Origin: Christensenella sp. UBA4247
GTDB taxonomy: Bacteria; Bacillota; Clostridia; Christensenellales; CAG-1252
Length of the DNA stretch: 56,097 bases
Reading direction: 5' to 3'
Assembly (NCBI GenBank): GCA_002395405.1
Contig: DGWX01000040.1
Span: 1 to 56,097, forward strand
The notes beneath the pieces were generated by a model. It was not told the origin of the DNA, did no database searches, and saw only the letters and a list, made by a program, of their open reading frames with translations. This document shows, one piece after another, positions 41,401 through 49,042 of the stretch; positions within the stretch are counted from its first letter, which is position 1, and the number at the start of each line of letters is the position of its first letter. The translations under genes and the position numbers were made by a program.

Positions 41401-44400
41401 AGGTATTCGATTTGATGGGCGGCTACGTCGTTCTCGAGATCCCGATCTATTTCGAGCCGAAAGTCGTTCACGAAACCTCTTTCGACGTATCTTCTTTGGA
41501 CGGCGTTTCATATGACGCCGCCGAAAGGACGTTTAAGTTCGACGTGTTAAAAGTCAGAACCTTCTCTTCCGCTTCTTCCGAGCGCATTTTGCCTACTTCG
41601 CTTATCGCAAACGAGGGCGAGGCGGACGAATTTGTCGTAAACGGGATCAAATGGGAATTCGAGTCGCTCGAAGGCGTCGTAAACGCGTCGGGCGCGCAAG
41701 GGGAGTTGACCTTGCTCGTGGGCGATTCAATCAGCGGCTATCAAACCAAACGGTTTGCCTATCTCTTCGACGCGATCGAGATCACCGAAGTTTCCCTTTT
41801 GGATGAAAACGAAAGCGAGATCCAAAGCAAAACCGAAGATATGTTCTCTTACGAATTTACTTCTCTCAGCGCGTATAATTATCGCTATCCGTCCAAGATC
41901 AAAGTTACCTTTGCGGCAAACGGCGGAACGGAAAGCGAGATCCTTCCGGCGAAATGGGCGTTTGACAAAGCCTTCGAGGAAGACGCGCTCTGCGCGGGCG
42001 GCGTGTACGTCGGAACGACTTACGTGGGCAGCGAAACAGTTCGCCTTACGATGGCGTTCGATCAAATGCGCATCACCGGTTACGGCTTTACGCCCGATCA
42101 ACTTTCGATCGGCGGCGGCAATCTGACCATCGAAGGGCATCAGGGCAAAGACTGCCTGACTTATTCCGTTCTTTGCGCGCTCGATCCTACTCTCGGTTTC
42201 GATTACACTTCGAAAGAAAGTTATCCGTCCGAGATCCTCGTTCGTTTTAACGGCGGGGCGGAAAGCGTTGCCGTTTCGGTGGATTGGGATCTTTCTTCTT
42301 TCCGCGCGAAAGAAGATATTATCGGAAACGGCTTTTTCGGAACGGTAAACGCGATCGCGAAAGGGCAAAAAGTGGAGGTGTACGTGTACGTTGCGCCGGC
42401 GGTCGGCGATTACGATTCGGTTTATACGAAGGAAGATAAGAGCAGTCGCAAGGTCACTTTCAGGCTGATGACCCCGAAGGACGGCGGTTATACCGTAACC
42501 GATCCGCGCGACGTAAAGAATTTCCCGGATACCCTCTATATCGAGAGCGCGGGCGGATCCTTCTATCCCATCAGCGTTCTTTCTTGGGATCTCGGCGACG
42601 GTTTGAATAAACTCTACACGCAAGGGCTTTCCGCGGGCGCTTCCGCAAACGAGATCAGCGGCAACGTAAACGTTAAAGCGCGGATCGGCAGCGAGAAGGT
42701 CGGTTATAAAGATCTTTTCGTCGAAGTATCCGTGGTGTCCAGCCCGATCACGAATGTAACCCTCGGCGGCTTGCCTTTCGCGGCGAGTTCCGACCTGACG
42801 GGCGGCGCTTCGCCTTACGCGATCGAAGTGGATTACACGCCCGGCTCTCACGGCGCCGCCTTCTCTTACGAAATGTCTATCGAGATCAATCCGTATTACG
42901 TTCTCCCGTCCTCGCCCGCTTCCTATCCGAGATATTTAAGTTTCTATCTCGGCGGCGTTCCCGTTCGCGTGGACGCGGCGTGGGATTTGTCTCGCATTCC
43001 CGCCGACGCGGCGAAAACGGGCAACACCAAGACTTACGCGGGCGAAAGCGGCGTGTTCGGATTCCCGTCTTACGCGATGATCGATCTCGGCGATTCCTTC
43101 CCGAACGTTTCGCTCGGCGTTGAAGTAAACGTCAAAAAGCGCGATATTGATAAAGTATGGATCAACGGCAGCAGCCAGCCTTATATCGATATAGACGGCT
43201 ATGCGGCTGAACCTTTCGGGGCGGACGTGTCGGGAACCACCGTAACTTTGGACGTTCTCGTTGAGTTCAAAGGCGACAGCCATAAATATCCTTTGAAATT
43301 GAAATACGATAACGCGGGCGTGATCCTTTCTTACGACGGCAGCGGGCTGTACGGCGACGTTTCCGTGCGCGTCGGAAACGAGAACGGCGGCTATCAAACG
43401 ATCGAAGGCTACGGGCTGCGCGTGTTCTCGAATATCGTGTCCGCGATAACGCTGTCCGCCGCGGATCGGCTCGACGGAACGGACGGAAAGTTCTTCGAAA
43501 CCTCTTACGAGAGCGCGGAAAGCGAAAAACTTGTTTATTCGTATAAACACGTTATGGATATGGGAAAAGAACTTCCCTCGATTTTGTCCGTTGAATTCGG
43601 AATGGGCGCGGGCGTAAAGACCGTTTCTTTGTTCGGAACGGGCGCCGACGAAGGCGTCGTATATAAATGGGTGAGAGACGAAGAAGGGCATATCGGCGTT
43701 GAATTCTGGAACGCTTCCGTTTCCGACGCGATCGGCGGAATGCACCAGCGCGTGTTCAATCCCACGCAAAGCGATTATAACGTGCCGCGTTACGAGATGT
43801 TCTTCGGTTCGGACGAATGGACGGAAGTCTATCGCGATTCGACGGACGAGCAAGGCTATATTACGCCTTCTTCCGCGATTTCGTATTACGCGTCGCATAT
43901 CTCTTCGGATCGCATCGAAGAGTCGTATCAGGATCGTTACGTTACGCTCGACCTGGATGGCGCGCCTCGCATCGGTGCGGACGAGCGCCTCGGCGGCGGA
44001 ACGTACAGACTGTATATCTCGGTCACCGCGCACGCGCATTATAAAGGATCGGTATATAAGACCTTTACGATCACGCGGAAAGACGTTTCGTCTTACGTTA
44101 CGATGCTCGTGGACGGCGCGCGCCGCGCGAGCGGATCCTCTTCTGTGTATCGCGGTTCGGCTTACGAGATCCGCGCGAATGCGGGAAGTTACGGCGCGGA
44201 GGTTCCCTTCCTCGTAAACGGAGAGAGGGCGGAAGAAATTACGAACGTTCACTATAACGCGTCGAACGAAGTGATCCCGTACGTCTTTGCCGTCTCCGTG
44301 GATCCCGCGAACGCGGACTACTTCGCGGCGGCGGAAGTCACCTTTACGATCGAAGAACTTTTGATCGTAAATGCGTCGGACGTCGTTGCAAGCGTGACTT

Positions 44401-44627
44401 GGAACGCGAGCGCTTCGACCTTCAACGTGATCGTTATGTTTAAGGACACCGTGCTCTCGCCGGATACCGGCTTGACAAACGGATACAAAATAAGCTATTA
44501 TAAACAAAGCGATACGGAACACGCCGTTACCGAATTTACCGCGGGCGAGGTTTACTTCTATTCCGTGGAAGTAAAGATCCCCAATTACGGACCGGCGGAA
44601 AGACACAATTCCGTAGCTGCGATTTAA
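38466..44627 (+). CDS. Giant surface lipoprotein (2053 residues) with repeated Ig-like domains
   Basis: Secreted protein anchored by lipid: hydrophobic signal MRKKIISLVLISLLLFAALT with lipobox ALVS-C (Cys25). No known family was recognised over its length. Residues about 30-500 look like one or two large beta-barrel-like domains. From about 800 on, a loosely conserved domain of about 90-130 residues repeats; its mark is a Trp-Asp/Glu motif (WDMTG, WDLTN, WEFES, WAFDK, WDLSS, WDLGD, WDLSR near residues 857, 945, 1061, 1162, 1272, 1372, 1504), as in bacterial Ig-like Big_4-type domains. Coded at normal G+C. It is co-transcribed with the next gene after 12 bases. Confidence 0.85.
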   Translation: MRKKIISLVLISLLLFAALTALVSCRRVRSNGTPIEGRVVPVSGAMNTVYAAMLRSDGSVGVNYFTLRFGGTVTKGETPLDFAFKGAFDISEVNRENDTRTQLSLEVKQGGIEKLAFYVSEGKAYLHFPPYALYARISDFNFAKVVYELYSEKKNGTIKRVADMLPEIASRIFNGCRYFSENGIETYRFFLSYEQLFDSFSSLVAQADAGVSPAELSDLFSFDADEIARLTETEPYTAIDFVLSEGVFLSAKAQKEGSGSIELTDLSLKSGTDALEMPASLSAFNDFNPLNFSLSGKAQIKTAVTNGDKTLHYGVTLNADYDAISYPFDYEIKTNYVSGQGVDFSVKLTDPNGKKSAFDLRGETLYADLSAYGIAKFKLKTSDLSEKLALTGFKDTDEYTFKDKLRLLALLVAGRKANGDVIRYELGADFFSVFSEKIGFLGLFGVDGASFSWDTRNNRLQDFSASVSLGSMTFALSAPTFTFGSPVTLPSVSQESEYADLSARTSTRVRSSGTMLEQTSFKSDGEFLSALLSSLGGEEVSLSAEGGLSYSSDIAYGASGAISRAFVQFYASSGSEVVKLYYTAETKENFYLIYPESAGVRPVRTLTLAEDPFAAFNEASGVTPSGNAVRLYFRARENAFTVEANAGLARLVREKLSILYPDLSLAWINDVAYRRLSLRITENALNATVVFDSDNELYVNANSFSLSFNEEFSLVSLDSAVPERIYLLSENDMPVYAEATFTDNVKYRLSLLAYGSEERVWTYAGVPTGMGLKGASTSVTASAALLGKSVEKKIAVDVSPATDVALSGGAAYASKYDVTEKKFTFDLYNDVSPSTVLSSYDLMMVDVDGTMYVKDVTWDMTGVSTASSDRNFTVRPRVKTYFGNEIFLGGVANFTLSITGGKAKSTDYSLTFVAYDGKDPLNASVYSDVLNVTTEDGRSVTVETVGWDLTNSNVEARRQAGTLYEYKTDPAQPDKVKAKVFDLMGGYVVLEIPIYFEPKVVHETSFDVSSLDGVSYDAAERTFKFDVLKVRTFSSASSERILPTSLIANEGEADEFVVNGIKWEFESLEGVVNASGAQGELTLLVGDSISGYQTKRFAYLFDAIEITEVSLLDENESEIQSKTEDMFSYEFTSLSAYNYRYPSKIKVTFAANGGTESEILPAKWAFDKAFEEDALCAGGVYVGTTYVGSETVRLTMAFDQMRITGYGFTPDQLSIGGGNLTIEGHQGKDCLTYSVLCALDPTLGFDYTSKESYPSEILVRFNGGAESVAVSVDWDLSSFRAKEDIIGNGFFGTVNAIAKGQKVEVYVYVAPAVGDYDSVYTKEDKSSRKVTFRLMTPKDGGYTVTDPRDVKNFPDTLYIESAGGSFYPISVLSWDLGDGLNKLYTQGLSAGASANEISGNVNVKARIGSEKVGYKDLFVEVSVVSSPITNVTLGGLPFAASSDLTGGASPYAIEVDYTPGSHGAAFSYEMSIEINPYYVLPSSPASYPRYLSFYLGGVPVRVDAAWDLSRIPADAAKTGNTKTYAGESGVFGFPSYAMIDLGDSFPNVSLGVEVNVKKRDIDKVWINGSSQPYIDIDGYAAEPFGADVSGTTVTLDVLVEFKGDSHKYPLKLKYDNAGVILSYDGSGLYGDVSVRVGNENGGYQTIEGYGLRVFSNIVSAITLSAADRLDGTDGKFFETSYESAESEKLVYSYKHVMDMGKELPSILSVEFGMGAGVKTVSLFGTGADEGVVYKWVRDEEGHIGVEFWNASVSDAIGGMHQRVFNPTQSDYNVPRYEMFFGSDEWTEVYRDSTDEQGYITPSSAISYYASHISSDRIEESYQDRYVTLDLDGAPRIGADERLGGGTYRLYISVTAHAHYKGSVYKTFTITRKDVSSYVTMLVDGARRASGSSSVYRGSAYEIRANAGSYGAEVPFLVNGERAEEITNVHYNASNEVIPYVFAVSVDPANADYFAAAEVTFTIEELLIVNASDVVASVTWNASASTFNVIVMFKDTVLSPDTGLTNGYKISYYKQSDTEHAVTEFTAGEVYFYSVEVKIPNYGPAERHNSVAAI

Positions 44628-44639
44628 GCAGGAGGCACT

Positions 44640-45968
44640 ATGAAAGAAGAAAACAAAGAATTGAACGAGCCGGAAAAGATCGTTTCTCCCGCGGAGAGCG
44701 AGGAAGAACTCGAAGAAATAAGCTCCGTCGAAAAGTCCGAAGAGAGCGCGAAGTTCGCGGAAGAGGTAAAAGGACATTACGACGAGCTGATGAAAGAGAA
44801 CGCGAAAGCGATGGAAAAAGCGAAAAAGAAGAAAAAGCTCAAAAAAGGGCAGATCGCGCTTATCATCGTCGCGTCGGTGATCCTTGCGATCGGCGTCGCG
44901 GTCGGACTGTTTTTCCTGATCGGAACATTGATGAATAAGGACGTAAAGATCTTGGAAGTCGATTTCGAGAATACCCGTCCTTCTTACGCCGTAACTTTCT
45001 CCGCCGGCGAGCAGGCAACGATCGACCTTGCTTTGCAGAATAACGCCTCGGAAGATCAAATCAAAGAGGCGATCGCCTTGATCTATGCGAAGGCGAACGA
45101 AAATAAAATTACGGCGGATCAGGCGATCACCGTTTCGCGCGGGCAAGGTTCCGCTGCGATCGGGATCAAGCTTCTCGGAAAGCAGATCACGCCGGACGGC
45201 AGCATGATCGTGCGCGCGTTCAAAGTGCAGGCGGGCGACGCGTTCTATTATCAAAAGGGCGCGAAGATTGTGGATTGCTCGGTGCCGGCGGCAACGGGTA
45301 TCGTGTCGGGTATTTTGAACCAGCAGGAAAGAACGTACGAATCGGGAACGGGCGTTTATAAAACCGTTCAGGTAAAAGGTTCGGACGCAAAGATCGGAAA
45401 AGAAGACGAGACGAGAGAACTTCCCTTCCTTACGATCGGCGCCCCGAAGAGCGTCAATACCTGCGATTCTCGCGAAGAGTTCCTTGAAAAGGGGTATTAT
45501 CTAAACGATCCGCGCGAGCTTTCGAACTTCCGTATCAATAAGGACACGATCGTTCTCGGCGAGCTTGAAGAGGGCGAGAAATACATCTCGTACGATTCCG
45601 TCAATAAGTATTACAAGATGAAATTCTCTCTCTTGATCAGCGGAGAAGGACACGACGATTGCGTGGAAATTGCCCGTCAGTATCTCAGAGATTCGAGCGG
45701 CAGCGAGAACCTCGAATACGCTAAGTACGACCTGATCTTCGAGGTTTGGGATAACGGTTACGCGAAATTTATGCACGACGACGAGATCTGGGCGGGCGAT
45801 ATGGAGCTCGCGGGCGCGAAGAGCACCACTTCTTCTACGACCTGGTATGAAAGCGTGTTCTATTATGATTTCGACGCTTCTCTCTTTACCGAGGCGGACG
45901 CGGCGAAGTACGAAGGCGCCGATTGGGCGAAAAAGATCATCGACGATTACTCTGCTTCGCTCAATTGA
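44640..45968 (+). CDS. Membrane-anchored extracytoplasmic protein, partner of the giant lipoprotein
   Basis: Unrecognised protein of 442 residues. The first 70 residues are a charged, probably coiled-coil cytoplasmic segment (KEENKELNEPEK... KAKKKKKLKKG). One membrane helix follows (about 71-97, IALIIVASVILAIGVAVGLF), then about 340 residues outside the cell with no known domain. CAGGAGG is placed before the ATG. It is 12 bases after the giant lipoprotein gene and is followed by a strong terminator, so the two form an operon, possibly acting as a complex on the cell surface (inference). Confidence 0.8.
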   Translation: MKEENKELNEPEKIVSPAESEEELEEISSVEKSEESAKFAEEVKGHYDELMKENAKAMEKAKKKKKLKKGQIALIIVASVILAIGVAVGLFFLIGTLMNKDVKILEVDFENTRPSYAVTFSAGEQATIDLALQNNASEDQIKEAIALIYAKANENKITADQAITVSRGQGSAAIGIKLLGKQITPDGSMIVRAFKVQAGDAFYYQKGAKIVDCSVPAATGIVSGILNQQERTYESGTGVYKTVQVKGSDAKIGKEDETRELPFLTIGAPKSVNTCDSREEFLEKGYYLNDPRELSNFRINKDTIVLGELEEGEKYISYDSVNKYYKMKFSLLISGEGHDDCVEIARQYLRDSSGSENLEYAKYDLIFEVWDNGYAKFMHDDEIWAGDMELAGAKSTTSSTTWYESVFYYDFDASLFTEADAAKYEGADWAKKIIDDYSASLN

Positions 45969-45995
45969 TCGGCTGAAAGAAAAATCATAAAAGAG

Positions 45996-46030
45996 AAAGT
46001 TGCGTCCCTCGCTCGGACGCAACTTTTTTT
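45996..46030 (+). terminator. Terminator of the giant lipoprotein operon
   Basis: AAAGTTGCGTCC, 7-base loop, GGACGCAACTTT followed by a T-run; perfect 12-bp stem. Confidence 0.92.
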
Positions 46031-46066
46031 CGTGCTATTTCGACCTTTTACGGAATAGCATATTGT

Positions 46067-46621
46067 ATGAACGTACTTTTTTTCATTATGATCTTTTCAA
46101 GCTTCGCTTGCCTTCTCGCGCGAGATCCCGAGCAAGCGATCGGCGCCGCGCTCCTCGGCGCGGAAAACGCGGTTACGCTTACGATCAAGATGCTCGCGGT
46201 GTACGCATTGTGGCTCGGCGTTCTCGGCGTTATGCGGCAAAACGGCGTTACGAAGGCGCTCTCTCGTCTCTTTCGCCCGCTTACGAAACGCCTTTTTAAG
46301 GGCGAGAAGGAAGAAACAAACGACTTGATCTCGCAAAATCTCGCGGCGAATTTTCTCGGTATCGGCGGTGCGGCAACGCCTCTCGGGATCCGAGCGACCG
46401 CGCTGATGCAGGGCGAAAAAACCGAAGCGACGAATAACTCGGTTTTATTTATCGTGTTAAACGCTTGCGGCGTTCAGCTTCTTCCCGCAACCGTCGTAGC
46501 GCTTCGCGCGAGCGCGGGGAGCGCGTCGCCTTCCGACATCATTCTTCCGACCCTGATCTCCACCGTCGTTACCGCTTCGATCGGCGTAACGCTTTGTTTT
46601 GTGTTTCGGAAAAAGAAATGA
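46067..46621 (+). CDS. spmA: Spore maturation protein A
   Basis: Membrane protein of 184 residues in the nucleoside-recognition (Gate) domain family; SpmA with SpmB is needed for full spore core dehydration. Seen: several helices, the conserved 'NLAANFLGIGGAATPLGIRA' signature, 'NNSVLFIVLNACGVQLLPAT' and a hydrophobic C-terminal helix. It overlaps spmB by four bases, the conserved gene pair. There is no clear ribosome binding site before the ATG; CATATTGT just upstream resembles a SigE-type -10 but I could not find a matching -35, so its promoter is left open. Confidence 0.9.
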   Translation: MNVLFFIMIFSSFACLLARDPEQAIGAALLGAENAVTLTIKMLAVYALWLGVLGVMRQNGVTKALSRLFRPLTKRLFKGEKEETNDLISQNLAANFLGIGGAATPLGIRATALMQGEKTEATNNSVLFIVLNACGVQLLPATVVALRASAGSASPSDIILPTLISTVVTASIGVTLCFVFRKKK

Positions 46622-47124
46622 GCGTATATGTTCTTCCCGCGTTTATTTGTTTGAATTTTCTTCTCGGCGCGATCCGCCGCGTTCCCGTGTTTGACGCGTT
46701 TATCGACGGCGCAAAGGGCGCGATCCGACTTGCCGTGGATATTTTTCCCTATCTTGCCGCCGTTTTGATCGCGGTATCCCTTTTTCAGGCGAGCGGTCTT
46801 TCTTCCGCTCTTGCGAAAGCGGCGGCGCCTCTCTTTCGTGTTTTGGGGATCCCGTCCGAGCTGACGGAACTGATCGTCGTTCGCCCGATGAGCGGATCGG
46901 GTTCCCTCGCGCTCTTATCCGATCTATACGCGCGTTACGGCGCGGATAGCTATCCCGCTCGGGCGGCAAGCGTGATCGTAGGGAGCAGCGAAACGGTTTT
47001 TTACGTCGCCGCGCTGTATGCGAGCGGCAGCAAGATCAAAAAGTATAAAGGCGCGCTCGGCATTTCTCTTGCGGCAACGTTCGCGGGAACCGTTCTCTCT
47101 TGTCTTTTGTGCCGCGCGTTTTAG
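46618..47124 (+). CDS. spmB: Spore maturation protein B
   Basis: Second protein of the SpmA/SpmB pair, 168 residues, with four or five membrane helices. Matches the family in AIRLAVDIFPYLAAVLIAVS, the 'VVRPMSGSGSLALLSDLYARYG' signature and 'GSSETVFYVAALYAS'. ATG overlaps the spmA stop; the longer upstream frame lies inside spmA and is not used. Gate-domain proteins are thought to act as membrane channels. Together with yabP and yabQ it marks the organism as a spore former or the recent descendant of one. Confidence 0.92.
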   Translation: MSVYVLPAFICLNFLLGAIRRVPVFDAFIDGAKGAIRLAVDIFPYLAAVLIAVSLFQASGLSSALAKAAAPLFRVLGIPSELTELIVVRPMSGSGSLALLSDLYARYGADSYPARAASVIVGSSETVFYVAALYASGSKIKKYKGALGISLAATFAGTVLSCLLCRAF

Positions 47125-47180
47125 TATAAAAAGCGTCAAACGGTCGAAAATACCTCTATCAAATCAAGGAGGGTATTTTT

Positions 47181-47321
47181 ATGAAATACTATCACACCGG
47201 CGAGAAACCCGGCGACGGGACTTACAGTTGCACGAATTGCGGAACGAACGTCAGCTTGAATAAGAACGACAAGATCCCCCCGTGTCCGAAGTGCACAAAT
47301 ACTTCTTTTACCAAGGAGTAA
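47181..47321 (+). CDS. Small zinc-ribbon protein
   Basis: A 46-residue protein starting MKYYHTGEKPGDGTYSC. It has two metal-binding CxxC pairs (YSCTNCGTN and CPKCTN), a compact zinc ribbon or rubredoxin-like knuckle found as a stand-alone gene in many Clostridia, without a settled function. CAAGGAGGG stands nine bases before the ATG, which supports translation strongly. Its last 14 bases overlap the end of the converging VanW gene. Confidence 0.85.
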   Translation: MKYYHTGEKPGDGTYSCTNCGTNVSLNKNDKIPPCPKCTNTSFTKE

Positions 47322-48516
47322 GGGCGTTTTTGCGCCCGATACATATGCTCTCGCTCGATGGGATCTCCTCGCAGATCGCGTTCTTCGGCGGATAGTAATT
47401 GGCGCGGATCTCTTTTTTCTCGCTTACGCCGTTGATCTTCCTGATCAAAAAGAGTCGGCTTTCGATCCCCTCGCGTCCTTCCGAAAGAACTTTGGCTCCG
47501 ATCGGAGCCTTTTTTCCGTCTGCCGTAACGCGGGAAAAAGGAACGCGTCGAACGATCTCGCTTTCAAGCGAAAACTCTCCCTCTTTTTTATCTCCGTACA
47601 AGGCGAACGTGATCGTTCCGTCGCGGATCTCGGAGGCTACGTAAAGAGGAAAATCGGTATCGTTTTCAAAAGAAAAGTCGATCGTGGAAGAGACCGTGCA
47701 GTCCCGCGAAGGTGAAACGTACGAAACGGGGCAAGAATGCGCCGCCGCTTTCGTAACGGGAAGTCCGGAGAGCAAAACGGCGTTATACAAGGTCGTGCTG
47801 ACCTGACAAACCCCTCCGCCCACGCCTTTTACGAACGCTCCGTTCAAAACGATATTCGCTTCCAAATACCCTCTTTCCGCCGTTCGCGCACCCACCGATT
47901 CGTTAAAGGAAAATCGTTCGCCCGGGAGTAGGACGGTTCCGTTGATCGCTTCTTCCGCAAGCGAGATGTTATGGCGACGGCTGGTTCCCGAAGTATAAAA
48001 GGACGTGGAAAACTTCCCCATAAGCCTCGTTCTCCGTTTCAGATCGCAAAGAGACAGAAGAGGGGGAACGGCGCGGGAACGCGCGTCGGCGGCGCGTCCT
48101 TCGTCCAGCGATTTCATCGCGGCGCGCCCGATCTCGTCAAGCGGGACTTCCGACCCCGCTCTTTCTTCGTAATAAATAAAAGGGGAGGAAAGTTTTTTCG
48201 TCCATTCGAGGGTCGCGGAAAGCGGATCGGTTTTGCGCCTCTCGCATTCGGAGGAGAGAAAATCTCCGAGGCCCCGGCTGATATAGTTTAAGGCTTCCTT
48301 CGCTTCGTATCGCGCGCGTAACTTATTATAAAAGGGCAAATAGCCGCCGTATTTTTCGGCGCGCATTTTGCGAGAAGGCTCGATCTTGATCTCGCCGCGA
48401 TAGATCTCCTCTCCGTCGATCGAGAGAGCGAGAGGCGCTTTCAGGTAAGGAGCCGACGCGCCGAGGAAAATAAACAATAAAGCGAGAGGAACAAGAAAAA
48501 ACAAACCCTTTTTCAT
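47308..48516 (-). CDS. VanW family protein
   Basis: Exported protein of 402 residues with an N-terminal membrane helix (about 4-22, GLFFLVPLALLFIFLGASAP). The C-terminal half contains the VanW domain: YTSGTSRRHNISLAEEAING, 'LLPGERFSFNESVGARTAERGY', 'GGGVCQVSTTLYNAVLLSGL' and 'DCTVSSTIDFSFENDTDFPL'. VanW proteins are cell-envelope proteins related to peptidoglycan or vancomycin-resistance loci; their reaction is unknown. I start at the ATG at 48516, which overlaps the preceding gene's stop and gives a proper signal region; the longer frame is spurious. Confidence 0.88.
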   Translation of the reverse strand: MKKGLFFLVPLALLFIFLGASAPYLKAPLALSIDGEEIYRGEIKIEPSRKMRAEKYGGYLPFYNKLRARYEAKEALNYISRGLGDFLSSECERRKTDPLSATLEWTKKLSSPFIYYEERAGSEVPLDEIGRAAMKSLDEGRAADARSRAVPPLLSLCDLKRRTRLMGKFSTSFYTSGTSRRHNISLAEEAINGTVLLPGERFSFNESVGARTAERGYLEANIVLNGAFVKGVGGGVCQVSTTLYNAVLLSGLPVTKAAAHSCPVSYVSPSRDCTVSSTIDFSFENDTDFPLYVASEIRDGTITFALYGDKKEGEFSLESEIVRRVPFSRVTADGKKAPIGAKVLSEGREGIESRLFLIRKINGVSEKKEIRANYYPPKNAICEEIPSSESICIGRKNALTPW

Positions 48517-48719
48517 CTTTCGCGAGCGGGAAGCGGCGTCGTGCTCCAAAGAAGAGCCCCGATCCAGCCGAGAAGGGTAACGCCGAGTAATAAGTTTACG
48601 AGAAAAACGAGGCCTTTGTTCGGGTGCGCCCTGCGGAAGGCGATCAAACTCGGGATCAGGTAAACGAAGAGCGCGGCAACGCCGAATACGGCGAGTAATA
48701 CGTACGACCAAATTTTCAT
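48513..48719 (-). CDS. Superinfection-immunity-like small membrane protein
   Basis: A 68-residue protein with two membrane helices. The sequence YLIPSLIAFRRAHPNKG then LVFLVNLLLGVTLLGWIGALLW matches the Imm_superinfect (PF14373) pattern, whose phage T4 example blocks DNA entry of other phages; most bacterial members have unknown roles. GAGG lies ten bases before the ATG. Its stop overlaps the VanW start (ATGA), so both are made from one message, a pairing not obviously related to phage defence. Confidence 0.8.
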   Translation of the reverse strand: MKIWSYVLLAVFGVAALFVYLIPSLIAFRRAHPNKGLVFLVNLLLGVTLLGWIGALLWSTTPLPARER

Positions 48720-48905
48720 TTTTTCATTACCTCACGCGTAGTATGCGAGCGAAAAATTTTTTTATAAAAAATAATTTTGAAAATGCGCCGGGAAAAAACA
48801 TTTTACAAAATTCAAAAAAACCTTTCGATCGCGGCGGAAAATGCGGAAATTGCCGAAGAAACCGAATTCCGTAAAAAAATCGTTGTGTTTTTGATTCGCA
48901 AAAAA

Positions 48906-48953
48906 CCACAAGATATTGTGTTAAAAAAATCAAAACAGCGCAATATTTTGTAA
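48906..48953 (+). promoter_or_regulatory. Tandem NrdR boxes upstream of nrdD
   Basis: Box 1 (48906-48921) contains the palindrome CACAA-GATA-TTGTG; box 2 (48938-48953) reads GCGCAATATTTTGTAA. Both fit the NrdR consensus acaCwAtATaTwGtgt. Centres are 32 bases apart, about three helical turns, the spacing known for NrdR-controlled nrd operons. They lie just upstream of the -35 box. Confidence 0.8.
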
Positions 48954-48962
48954 TTTTTCCTG

Positions 48963-48991
48963 TTGACAAAGACTTTGCGGCTTGCTATACT
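48963..48991 (+). promoter_or_regulatory. nrdD promoter
   Basis: Perfect TTGACA (48963-48968), 17-base spacer, TATACT (48986-48991), about 50 bases before the start codon. Confidence 0.8.
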
Positions 48992-49042
48992 AAACCAGAA
49001 CGAAAATTTTTGGAAGCGGAGTTGCCGCTTGATGGAGGAGTT

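Noticed and set aside
42936..45254. 772-codon minus-strand frame across the end of the giant lipoprotein and its partner
   Set aside because: Shadow of two real plus-strand genes; rich in Arg/His/Phe/Val as expected from reversed codons, with no start signal.
48784..48954. A 56-codon plus-strand frame (starting MRREKTFYKIQKN) in the AT-rich region before nrdD
   Set aside because: It lacks a ribosome binding site and its 3' half runs through both NrdR boxes, which explains the conserved-looking sequence better. Probably a chance frame.
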